Positions 1 through 7,855 of a stretch of DNA of 37,677 bases are shown one piece after another. A program made the position numbers and the translations under genes. Source of the stretch: Candidatus Thorarchaeota archaeon (lineage in GTDB: Archaea; Asgardarchaeota; Thorarchaeia; Thorarchaeales; Thorarchaeaceae); assembly GCA_004524435.1 (NCBI GenBank), contig SDNO01000004.1, positions 1 to 37,677 of the forward strand, written 5' to 3'. A model generated the notes under the pieces. The model saw only the letters and a program-made list of their open reading frames with translations. It had not been told where the DNA came from and did no database searches. Each line of letters opens with the position of its first letter. Position 1 is the first letter of the stretch.

Positions 1-442
1 GTGTCTGGACCTCTGGGTGGCTGATTCTCAGCCATCGGACCGGCAGCCTCTGTCCCGACGGTGGAGAACCATAGTCCATTACGCCTAGAAACAGCCAAGT
101 AGAGTCTTCCTCTGCTCGCATCCATAGCACGTGCCTACTCTCGATAGATGTAACCACGATTGGCTGCTCCTTCCACCCCTCCAGCGCCATCTCGGCCTTT
201 GCCTTGAGTTGCTCTGGGTCAACCACACATGGATGCCACCCCGGACGGAGGGTCTCCGATGACTGTCCAAGAATCAGGGCGGCCACCATACGATGACCTG
301 TCCTCTCTGGGAAGAAGAACCAGAGATCGACCTCGTCGCCAGCATCCGACGATAGGATTAGTCCCTTCTTGGGATGAGATGATGACGACCCAGAGTATGG
401 TCTACGACGTACGTTTCTCACTCTCCAAGTGGGCCAGGGCAT
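1..442 (-). CDS. Partial hypothetical protein, 3' end beyond window start
   Basis: Minus-strand frame open from ATG at 442 to the window edge: MPWPTWRVRNVRRRPYSGSSSSHPKKGLILSSDAGDEVDLWFFFPERTGHRMVAALILGQSSETLRPGWHPCVVDPEQLKAKAEMALEGWKEQPIVVTSIESRHVLWMRAEEDSTWLFLGVMDYG... Absent from the ORF track because it lacks a stop. Start uncertain (GTG at 421 is possible). Confidence 0.6.
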   Translation of the reverse strand, partial: MPWPTWRVRNVRRRPYSGSSSSHPKKGLILSSDAGDEVDLWFFFPERTGHRMVAALILGQSSETLRPGWHPCVVDPEQLKAKAEMALEGWKEQPIVVTSIESRHVLWMRAEEDSTWLFLGVMDYGSPPSGQRLPVRWLRISHPEVQT

Positions 443-558
443 TCTCTCTCAAAACAATATCGGGAAGTGTCTTCTTGCATGGACGTTCATGCTTTATGAA
501 CCCCTTCTGTAATTCCATTACTTCGGAGCTGAACGACAGAGAATCGATGAGAAATAGA

Positions 559-706
559 TGGCGCTGAGGGAGGGATTCGAACCCTCGCGCGGATAACCGC
601 ACTGACTGACAGCTCGCCTGCCTCACGCATGGGCGAATAGCAGGCCAGCTCCTTGTTGCCCCTTCGACATCTGATGAGGTCGAAGCCCAGGCTAGGAAAC
701 CTCAGC
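559..706 (-). tRNA. tRNA-Ser(GCT) with two predicted introns (D-loop 656-686; anticodon-loop 608-637), CCA encoded
   Basis: Acceptor GCTGAGG (706-700) pairs with CCTCAGC (569-563); T-arm GAGGG-TTCGAAT-CCCTC; class II variable arm TGCGG-TTAT-CCGCG. Removing 31-nt and 30-nt segments gives GCTGAGGTTTCCTAGCCTGGCAAGGAGCTGGCCTGCTAAGTCAGTGCGGTTATCCGCGCGAGGGTTCGAATCCCTCCCTCAGCGCCA, with anticodon loop CTGCTAA. Confidence 0.88.
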
Positions 707-797
707 TCAAATCTGCTGAGATTGCATTTTTCTCTTAAACGTTTGTGTGTAATGATGCTATTCTCTCAGAACACTTGAAGACAGGGTCATAATGAGG

Positions 798-1108
798 TGC
801 AGCGGCCCACCAGCTTCGACTGTCCATTCCCTGGGGGCAAGCTCGCTGCGCTTCTCAGAGCGGCTACCTCCGGGGCTCCACCACCCATCCTGAGTGCTGT
901 TCCCGCCAGGGCCTGACACGGTTCGGACGTCTAAGCCGATCACAGCAGACCTACGAATGCTGCTTCGGCCGTGACGGACTCCAGAGACCGCCCATCAACG
1001 TCACGCAACGAAAACCACCAGAGTCTGGGTTCAGCCTCTGCGGTGTTACTGGTGCCATTATTGCCATATGGTTTCAGCCGCGGCAAACGGCCCACCCTGC
1101 CCGCTGCA
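798..1108 (-). ncRNA. Signal recognition particle (7S) RNA
   Basis: Terminal helix TGCAGCGG (1108-1101) pairs with CCGCTGCA (805-798), giving 311 nt, a typical archaeal SRP RNA length. Helix 8 signature GTGTCAGGCCCTGGCGGGAACAGCAC at 919-894, with the conserved GUCAGG / A-CAGCA asymmetric loops. Confidence 0.88.
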
Positions 1109-1180
1109 ATTGCTAGACTTGCTAGTTTCGCCTAAAAGGATTCCGTCGTATGACATTTCTCCGGGCTATCAAGAAAAGGA

Positions 1181-2986
1181 CTAGACGAAAGCGCCCCGGG
1201 CACGCTTTATCTGGGTAATCTCTTCCAGAACCTCAAGCTCAGGCTGTGTCAGGTCCTCTTTGAACTTCTTTCGGATTGCCAGAATGTGTTTGTCTGGCAC
1301 GTCGACGTAGAGTGTTTCATTCCTCTTCACCTGTCGCCCTATTGTCGGACCGCGAATCGAAACCGCCACCTCCATGCCGTCAGTCGCCTCGTCAATGGTC
1401 ACACTACGATCTTGAATCTGTTGCACTTGCCCCACGCGTCTTCCCTCTTCGTTAATGAGGCCAACCTTCGGTCGAAGTACTCCATGGACACGTACTCCCA
1501 CAATGGCTGGACCGCTCTGTCTGAACACATAGTCTGGAATGAGTTCTATTTTGGCAGGGCGGACGATACTGCTCAATGACTCAGCCTTTGCTTGTTCTTT
1601 CTTGACAACAAGCCATGCATTGTACTCATCATATAGCCGATAGATGACATCGCTCAAGAAAATCTCGACCCCATATTCTGCAGCGAGCTCTTCCATCTCC
1701 GGCGAAATCTTGACATTGAATCCAAGGACCACTGCATTGAGCGGATCAGTGTCCCCTGCAGCTGCAGCTTCAACAATGTCACGTTTTACAATAGGACCCA
1801 CGTCCGCAATTCGGACCGGTACTTTTCTCTCTTGGAGAAATTGAGCCACAGCCTCTAAGGAACCAAGCGTATCGGTCTTGAGAACGATTCCAGAAGAGTC
1901 CTTTTCGATGCGAATCGATGCAACTTCCTTCCGTACTCTCTCCACAATTTCGTCCAGATTCTCCGGGTCTTCCACGGCATAGACAGGAGCTCCTGCAACA
2001 GCTTTCTCGATATCTGGAGAAACAATCTTGACACCTGCTGCCGCATGAACCTCATCTACAGGAACAAACCTCTCTCGAGGATCGCGAATCTCATCCAGTT
2101 CTCTTGGCTGAAGAAGTGCCCGTATCTTGGCCACAATCACCCCTTCTAGGCCACCCACTACCACCGTATCGGTCTTCTTCAGTGTACCATCATAGATGAT
2201 TGTATCCAGAGTAACGCCCAGTCCCGTCTCTTCACGTACTTCAAGGATTGCCCCCCTTGCAGGCCCCTCCGTATATGTTAGACGCTCTTTGAGGTACTGC
2301 TGCGTTAGACCAGATAGAACCACCAGTAGCTCTGGAATCCCCACTCCAGTCTTGGCGCTTGTCGGGACAATTGCCACAGTCTTCTTGAAGTTCTTCACAC
2401 GGTCAAACCGTTCCGAGAGGATATCGTTTGCGGACAATGCGCCAACTATCTCGTAGAGTCTCCTATCAATCTCCATCTGTACAGCTTTGGGCTGCGCCTT
2501 AATCGACGGAATCAGATTCATGCCCGGTCTAGACTGCCAACCAGGCATCTTATCGAGTTTGTTCGCAGCTATGACAAACGGGGTCTTGCCCGACCGAAGA
2601 ATCTTCAGCGATTCATAGGTCTGAGTAAGTGGCCCCTCGGTAATGTCAACTACAAGGACTGCAATGTCCGCAATCGATCCTCCACGGCGGCGCAGATTGA
2701 GATAGGCTTCATGACCGGGGGTATCAATGAAGAGAAGTCCATCTATATTCAGCTCTTCTGTCACAGTCTTTAACAATTCCCCGCACACTGATTCAATTGT
2801 TGCAGTTGGAAAGAACGAGGCTCCAATGTGTTGAGTAATTCCGGCTGCCTCTCTACTTTGAACGGCTGTTCCTCTCATCTTGTCCAGTAGTGATGTCTTG
2901 CCGTGATCTATGTGCCCCAAGACGGTGACAATTGGGGAACGTAGCTTTCTCTTTTTTCCTGAATCAGACTGTGACATAGTCAGCAC
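1181..2986 (-). CDS. infB: Translation initiation factor aIF5B
   Basis: 601 aa; G1 GHIDHGKTSLLDKMRGT, G3 DTPGHEAY, G4 NKLDK; typical archaeal IF5B domains. Start may be the internal MSQSD (2977). Confidence 0.96.
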   Translation of the reverse strand: MLTMSQSDSGKKRKLRSPIVTVLGHIDHGKTSLLDKMRGTAVQSREAAGITQHIGASFFPTATIESVCGELLKTVTEELNIDGLLFIDTPGHEAYLNLRRRGGSIADIAVLVVDITEGPLTQTYESLKILRSGKTPFVIAANKLDKMPGWQSRPGMNLIPSIKAQPKAVQMEIDRRLYEIVGALSANDILSERFDRVKNFKKTVAIVPTSAKTGVGIPELLVVLSGLTQQYLKERLTYTEGPARGAILEVREETGLGVTLDTIIYDGTLKKTDTVVVGGLEGVIVAKIRALLQPRELDEIRDPRERFVPVDEVHAAAGVKIVSPDIEKAVAGAPVYAVEDPENLDEIVERVRKEVASIRIEKDSSGIVLKTDTLGSLEAVAQFLQERKVPVRIADVGPIVKRDIVEAAAAGDTDPLNAVVLGFNVKISPEMEELAAEYGVEIFLSDVIYRLYDEYNAWLVVKKEQAKAESLSSIVRPAKIELIPDYVFRQSGPAIVGVRVHGVLRPKVGLINEEGRRVGQVQQIQDRSVTIDEATDGMEVAVSIRGPTIGRQVKRNETLYVDVPDKHILAIRKKFKEDLTQPELEVLEEITQIKRARGAFV

Positions 2987-3152
2987 CCAACGAGAAGATT
3001 ACTTGCGGGCACCAATCGCACACTTATGAGACTGTCGTTTGTTTCACAACGGGTTTCCGCACAGGACAGTGACGTCACAAGGCTAAAATAGAATCCTCAG
3101 TCTGCCGCCCTAGTCAATATTCGATCTTCTGATCGGTGGCAGATTAGTTTCG

Positions 3153-3827
3153 GTGATACCAATGGAACAATCACTTGTTATAGTCAAGCCTGACGGAACT
3201 CTACGGAGAAGAGTTGGTGCTCTCGTAATCAAGATTCTCCTAGACAAGGGATACAAGATTCGTGCTTTCAAGGAGATGAAGGTGCCTAGATCCTTGGCAG
3301 AGAAACACTACGATATACACAAGGAGCGGCCCTTCTTTCCCTGGTTGGTCCAGTTCATTACCTCCGGCAGAGTGCTAGTCATGGTCTTTGAAGGTGAAGA
3401 CGTGATCCAAGGAATTCGCGATGCTCTTGGTGCAACTTTCGTTGAGAAAGCATCGCCGGACTCATTGAGGGGCAAATACGGTCTGATTGCTGGTGTCAAT
3501 ATTGCTCATGCATCCGACTCTCCTGATACTGCCAAGAATGAGATTCAGTTGTGGACAGAACATGGTGGCCTAGAGTTCTCTGAGGATGCAGAGGAACGAG
3601 CACGCGAGTATGTTCAGAAATACGCGGACTCCGATGCTGACTATACCGAAGAGCTTCGCAGCGTCATACATGAGGCCATCAGCAAAGAGAAAACAGGGCA
3701 TGAAGTAGTCGAATCCCTCAAGCGTCTTCTCAGCAAGGATGCAGAAGGTATCGAAGAACAAGAGATTGAAGCCCTTGCTTCAGCAATCCATGCAACTATT
3801 GAAGAACAGGTTGAAAAAGCAAAGTAG
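3153..3827 (+). CDS. ndk: Nucleoside diphosphate kinase with ~75-aa C-terminal extension
   Basis: MEQSLVIVKPDGTLRR; active-site region NIAHASDSPDTAKNEI; additional acidic, helix-rich C-terminus. Confidence 0.93.
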   Translation: MIPMEQSLVIVKPDGTLRRRVGALVIKILLDKGYKIRAFKEMKVPRSLAEKHYDIHKERPFFPWLVQFITSGRVLVMVFEGEDVIQGIRDALGATFVEKASPDSLRGKYGLIAGVNIAHASDSPDTAKNEIQLWTEHGGLEFSEDAEERAREYVQKYADSDADYTEELRSVIHEAISKEKTGHEVVESLKRLLSKDAEGIEEQEIEALASAIHATIEEQVEKAK

Positions 3828-3866
3828 AAAGAGTTGGTGCCAAGAGGCGCCCCCTCTTCCCTCAAT

Positions 3867-4064
3867 CTACTTCTCTTTCCCGCCTTTTTCATAGGCAGTA
3901 GTCCACTTCGTCTCTCTTGGTTTGAAACCCTGTTCGAACCCTTTCACCTTGCACTTCTTTGAACAGAACCAGTGAATGGACCCATCCTTTGTTCTCACAA
4001 ATGCCATCCCTGTCCCTGGCTCGATGTCCTTACCACAGAATTCGCAGCGCTGTGTCCCTACCAA
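3867..4064 (-). CDS. rpl24e: 50S ribosomal protein L24e
   Basis: CEFCGKDIEPGTGMAFVRTKDGSIHWFCSKKC, the L24e zinc motif; directly follows S28e. Confidence 0.93.
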   Translation of the reverse strand: MVGTQRCEFCGKDIEPGTGMAFVRTKDGSIHWFCSKKCKVKGFEQGFKPRETKWTTAYEKGGKEK

Positions 4065-4066
4065 TC

Positions 4067-4288
4067 TTAGCGCCTCCTCATCTTCCGGGCTTCGCGCTCG
4101 GTTTCTCGAAGAATCAGGATGTCCCCCATTCTTATTGGGCCCTTGACATTTCTCGTCAAAACACGTCCCTTGTCTCTTCCTTCGAGTACCTTTACCCGAA
4201 CTTGGGTAATCTCACCAGTGACACCGGTGCGACCGAGCAACTGAATTACCTCAGCAGGGATAGAGGGCTCTTTTTCATCACTACTCAT
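4067..4288 (-). CDS. rps28e: 30S ribosomal protein S28e
   Basis: [64 protein letters not shown]. Confidence 0.95.
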   Translation of the reverse strand: MSSDEKEPSIPAEVIQLLGRTGVTGEITQVRVKVLEGRDKGRVLTRNVKGPIRMGDILILRETEREARKMRRR

Positions 4289-4309
4289 TGAGAATCATCA
4301 CCTGATGTT

Positions 4310-4681
4310 TTACTTCCGAATTCCGGCAATCTTCTCAACGACATCAGCAACAAGGTCCTTCGCCTTGCCTTCGACCACAATTGCCGCAGCAGCGGTAGGT
4401 CGATCAATCCCTGCAGCTTCGCCTAGCTTGTTCTTGTTGTTGACAAAGATGTACGGGGCCTTCTTGTCATCACAAAGCCCGGGTAAGAACATGATGATCT
4501 CTGGTGGATCAACATCCTCGGCAATCAATACAAGTTGAGCATTTCCGCGCTCAACTGCTTTTGTCGCTTCATTGATTCCCTTCTTTATTCTGCCCGTGTC
4601 ACGGGCTGTTTCTAGGGAATCTAGAGCTTTCTTCTGGAGCTCTTCAGTTGGCTCCCATTCTACAAAACTTGGTTTTGGCAT
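4310..4681 (-). CDS. rpl7ae: 50S ribosomal protein L7Ae
   Basis: KGINEATKAVERGNAQLVLIAEDVDPPEIIMFLPGLCDDKKAPYIFVNNKNKLGEAAG; canonical neighbour of S28e/L24e. Confidence 0.96.
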   Translation of the reverse strand: MPKPSFVEWEPTEELQKKALDSLETARDTGRIKKGINEATKAVERGNAQLVLIAEDVDPPEIIMFLPGLCDDKKAPYIFVNNKNKLGEAAGIDRPTAAAAIVVEGKAKDLVADVVEKIAGIRK

Positions 4682-4794
4682 CTATTATCTACCTCTGTTC
4701 TCACTTCATTGGTATTAAGCGTGAAAAGTACACGACATGAGGGTCATGTGCTCTCGGGGTCGAAGTCTAGTCGTCTTTTAAAACTGTCGAAGTG

Positions 4795-5817
4795 TTACTC
4801 ACATTCGTACAATTGATCAATCACTTTGGACAGGGCCCTCGTTTCTACGTTCTCCAGAACCGAATAGCGCCCACGTTCTTTCATGATTTTAATGGCATGA
4901 CCAATATAGTCCAGATAATCGTCTCTGCTAATACTCATATCTTCACACTTTGAAGGAAGGCCTCTTCTCACCATGATATTACTGATGTATTCCTGCTCAT
5001 ATATCGCATATCCCCTCCTCTCCAAGAAATGCAGACACAAGGGCGTGGCAAAGATGACCTGCAACCCGTGCAGACTGCGCTGATCAATATCCATGGCATG
5101 CGAAATTGCATGCTCGGACCCGGAACATGGTCTTGAGCTGCCATGCATACACATAGCAGTGCCTGCATCAATCTCTGCGTGAACAAGTGTCTTCAGGTCG
5201 TCCTTCTTCAACACATTTTCTAGAGCTCTTTGAACCAAATCGAATGCATCCCTATCAATACGCTCTCCGGTCTTTTCATGCGCGAGTTTCCATTCACTGA
5301 GACTGGATGCTTTGCACAGTATATCTCCCATTCCTGCACGGCGTAGCTGTTCTGGTGCTTTTGCCATGATAGTCAGATCTGCAACAATGGCGATGGGCAA
5401 CCTGCACTTCTTCGAATATCTGTAACCGTCTTGGCTCACCGATGCTACCTCGCTTGCTATTCCGTCATGCGAGGCTGCCGTGGGAATTGAAATCCAGTCT
5501 AGATCTGCTTGAGCTGCAAGTATTTTGGCTGCATCCAGACTTCTGCCTCCTCCAAAACCCAAAATCACACTCTCCTTAGAGAGGGGCTCATTCCAGCCGC
5601 TTCTGGCGTCTTCTGCCAATATCCATCTTGGCTCTCTCTCAAGAATATCCTTGAGTTGCGTACTGTAGTGCCCAATTATCGTTTCATCTGAAATACAGAT
5701 GACTTCTTCGTACCCCTGGAGAAGATCTCCGAGCTTCTGGAGTGCATCCTCCTCAACAATTATTGTATTGGGGCACACCTGAGACATCCAATCAGCTCGC
5801 TTCAAGGCACTTCTCAC
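4795..5817 (-). CDS. egsA: sn-glycerol-1-phosphate dehydrogenase
   Basis: GFGGGRSLDAAK and IPTAASHDGIASEVAS motifs of the archaeal G1PDH family; metal-ligand His residues present (SEHAISHAMD). Confidence 0.92.
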   Translation of the reverse strand: MRSALKRADWMSQVCPNTIIVEEDALQKLGDLLQGYEEVICISDETIIGHYSTQLKDILEREPRWILAEDARSGWNEPLSKESVILGFGGGRSLDAAKILAAQADLDWISIPTAASHDGIASEVASVSQDGYRYSKKCRLPIAIVADLTIMAKAPEQLRRAGMGDILCKASSLSEWKLAHEKTGERIDRDAFDLVQRALENVLKKDDLKTLVHAEIDAGTAMCMHGSSRPCSGSEHAISHAMDIDQRSLHGLQVIFATPLCLHFLERRGYAIYEQEYISNIMVRRGLPSKCEDMSISRDDYLDYIGHAIKIMKERGRYSVLENVETRALSKVIDQLYECE

Positions 5818-5992
5818 CCATTGTTAAGAGCTTCTATCTGACTCGAATTATGGTTTCAATCTCATTGTGACATTCTATTTGTTTCAAGTGCCCGGGTCTA
5901 ACCTAGACCGTAGGGAGTGTTATCTTGGTAACACGACACCTGATATGTTCTGCTTCCCCCGACATTGTGACGACCACCTGGAGTCTACAGGA

Positions 5993-6490
5993 ATGACCCA
6001 ATATGTCAAGGTTGCCCTCATGGGATCAGGATACGCTGGGAAGTCCACTTTGATTAAGCTGTTGACCGATAGCACATCTAAACTGGAATGCAACTACCGG
6101 CCAACGGTCGGAATGGACTGTGGGACAATTACCCTTGACGAAGATACAAAGATCTCTCTGGTTGAAATGGGCGGTCAATCGCATTTTGAGTTCATGTGGC
6201 CTGATATGTTGCAGGGGAGTCGTATGGTCGTTGTGGTGACAGAGAGTACTCCAAAGGCAGTTCTGAAGACGCGCCAACTGCTGGAGAAACACAGACATCG
6301 ACTTGATGGCGCTCAAGTCATTGCCATTGCGAACAAACAGGATCTCCCTGGTTCGATGAAGCCCGCCTCGGTTCAGGATCTCCTCGGGATTCCCACCTAT
6401 GGGATGGTAGCTATTGATCCCAAGCAGCGCCTGAAAGGATACAAACTCATTGTCGATGGCCTGAGGGATATGGTTCAAGTGGCTGCCTGA
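5993..6490 (+). CDS. Arf-like small GTPase
   Basis: From MTQYVKVALMGSGYAGKSTLIKLL; switch I T (YRPTVGMD), G3-like EMGGQ, G4 NKQDLPG. Start at 5993 rather than ORF start 5867. Confidence 0.85.
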   Translation: MTQYVKVALMGSGYAGKSTLIKLLTDSTSKLECNYRPTVGMDCGTITLDEDTKISLVEMGGQSHFEFMWPDMLQGSRMVVVVTESTPKAVLKTRQLLEKHRHRLDGAQVIAIANKQDLPGSMKPASVQDLLGIPTYGMVAIDPKQRLKGYKLIVDGLRDMVQVAA

Positions 6491-6559
6491 ATGGCGCACG
6501 GCAATCATCCCTCTTTCGCTTTAGGACAATGCTTTTATGCCTTGTAAATCGAAGCAGCT

Positions 6560-6668
6560 TAGCCCAGGACACGGGCGAGTGAGCTAACCTTCAACACGGT
6601 TGTTAGCGAGTCCGTCCGGGAATAGTGTCTTTTGGGTAACCAAAATACCTCTGAGGTCAGGTGACAGA
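6560..6668 (+). promoter_or_regulatory. Structured 5' leader upstream of the rpo3 ribosomal operon
   Basis: Inverted repeats GCTAAC(6583-6588)/GTTAGC(6602-6607) and TTTTGG-GTAA-CCAAAA (6630-6645, GNRA-type loop); TATA-like CTTTTATG near 6532-6539. Confidence 0.45.
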
Positions 6669-7469
6669 ATGGAAATTACAATCATTCGCAAACAAGATGA
6701 TGCAATCCATTTTCTCCTCGAGGGTGCACACGTCGGTTTTGCGAACGCTCTTCGTAGAACAATGTTGACCAGAGTCCCCTCAATGTCAATTGATGAGGTT
6801 CTGATACTTGAGAATACAAGCGTCATGTATGACGAGATTCTCGCCCATCGCTTGGGACTTGTGCCTCTCGTTACAAAACTGGACGATTACAATCTCCCCG
6901 AGGAATGTGATTGTGAGGGCAAGGGCTGTAGCCTCTGTCAGTGCACACTCACACTTGAAAAGGAAGCTGGGGACCAAGACATGATGGTCTATTCAGGAGA
7001 CCTCTCCTCGCAAGACCCGGAGGTTATGCCTGCTACAGAAGGGATTCCTCTCGTCAAGCTCGCTCCACATCAGACTCTGATACTTGAGGCATATGCTCGA
7101 CTGGGCACCGGTCTGGAAAATGCAAAGTTCCAACCCGTTGCTACAGTAGCATACAAGAACGTTCCCTTGGTTAGTGTTGATAAGTCAAAGTGCAATCAAT
7201 GCGGTGACTGCGTAGAGGTATGTCCCAAGAACATCTTGGTACTTGAAGACGACGTCCTATCAACCCAGAATACGCTGGAATGTAGTCTTTGTGAGGCCTG
7301 CGTTCGTGTATGTGAACCTGGCGCAGTGACTATCGATTCCAAAGAAGACAGTTTTCTGTTTAAGGTGGAGTCCACGGGAGCTCTGCCACCGGAGGAAATT
7401 GTGGAGAGAGCCGCAGAGATTCTCAAGGAACGAATCGGCGAGGCTCTAGACTTTGCAAACTCACTCTAG
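6669..7469 (+). CDS. rpo3: RNA polymerase subunit Rpo3 (RpoD) with a double 4Fe-4S ferredoxin-like domain
   Basis: MEITIIRKQDDAIHFLLEGAHVGFANALRRTMLTRVPSMSIDEV; CNQCGDCVEVCP and CSLCEACVRVC motifs. Confidence 0.95.
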   Translation: MEITIIRKQDDAIHFLLEGAHVGFANALRRTMLTRVPSMSIDEVLILENTSVMYDEILAHRLGLVPLVTKLDDYNLPEECDCEGKGCSLCQCTLTLEKEAGDQDMMVYSGDLSSQDPEVMPATEGIPLVKLAPHQTLILEAYARLGTGLENAKFQPVATVAYKNVPLVSVDKSKCNQCGDCVEVCPKNILVLEDDVLSTQNTLECSLCEACVRVCEPGAVTIDSKEDSFLFKVESTGALPPEEIVERAAEILKERIGEALDFANSL

Positions 7470-7483
7470 GAGTTTAGGAATAA

Positions 7484-7846
7484 ATGATTGAGACACGAGC
7501 ATCTGATCCAAACACACGCGCTCTAATCAACGCGCTTACAAAGGCATCGTCCAAGAACGATGTCGGAATATGGAAACGCGTTGCCGAGCTTGTCGCAAGA
7601 CCATCAAGGAAGCGTGCCACAGTCAATGTCGGAAAGATAGATCGGCACACGAATGATGGTGATGTTGTTGTAATACCTGGTAAGGTACTCGGTTCTGGAA
7701 CACTTGGTCACAAGGTGACAGTGGCAGCACTGAATGCGTCTACAACAGCACGGTCAATGATAGTAACAGCGGGAGGCTCTCTAATCACAATTGATGAGCT
7801 AATCTCACAGATCCCGAATGGGACTGGTGTCACGATAATTACGTAG
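7484..7846 (+). CDS. rpl18e: 50S ribosomal protein L18e
   Basis: VARPSRKRATVNVGKIDRHTNDGDVVVIPGKVLGSGTLGHKVTVAAL; follows rpo3. Confidence 0.94.
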   Translation: MIETRASDPNTRALINALTKASSKNDVGIWKRVAELVARPSRKRATVNVGKIDRHTNDGDVVVIPGKVLGSGTLGHKVTVAALNASTTARSMIVTAGGSLITIDELISQIPNGTGVTIIT

Positions 7847-7855
7847 GTGGTCTTG

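Noticed and set aside
229-567. Plus-strand 112-aa ORF
   Set aside because: Lies antisense to the coding-like minus frame (1-442) and runs into the tRNA-Ser; composition not protein-like.
402-626. Minus ORF of 74 aa starting inside tRNA-Ser
   Set aside because: N-terminal half is translated tRNA sequence; only the 402-518 part could be real, noted as a finding.
758-943. Minus ORF of 61 aa
   Set aside because: Falls inside the SRP RNA, so translation is spurious.
6026-6508. 160-aa minus ORF
   Set aside because: Antisense shadow of the Arf-like GTPase; no domain features.
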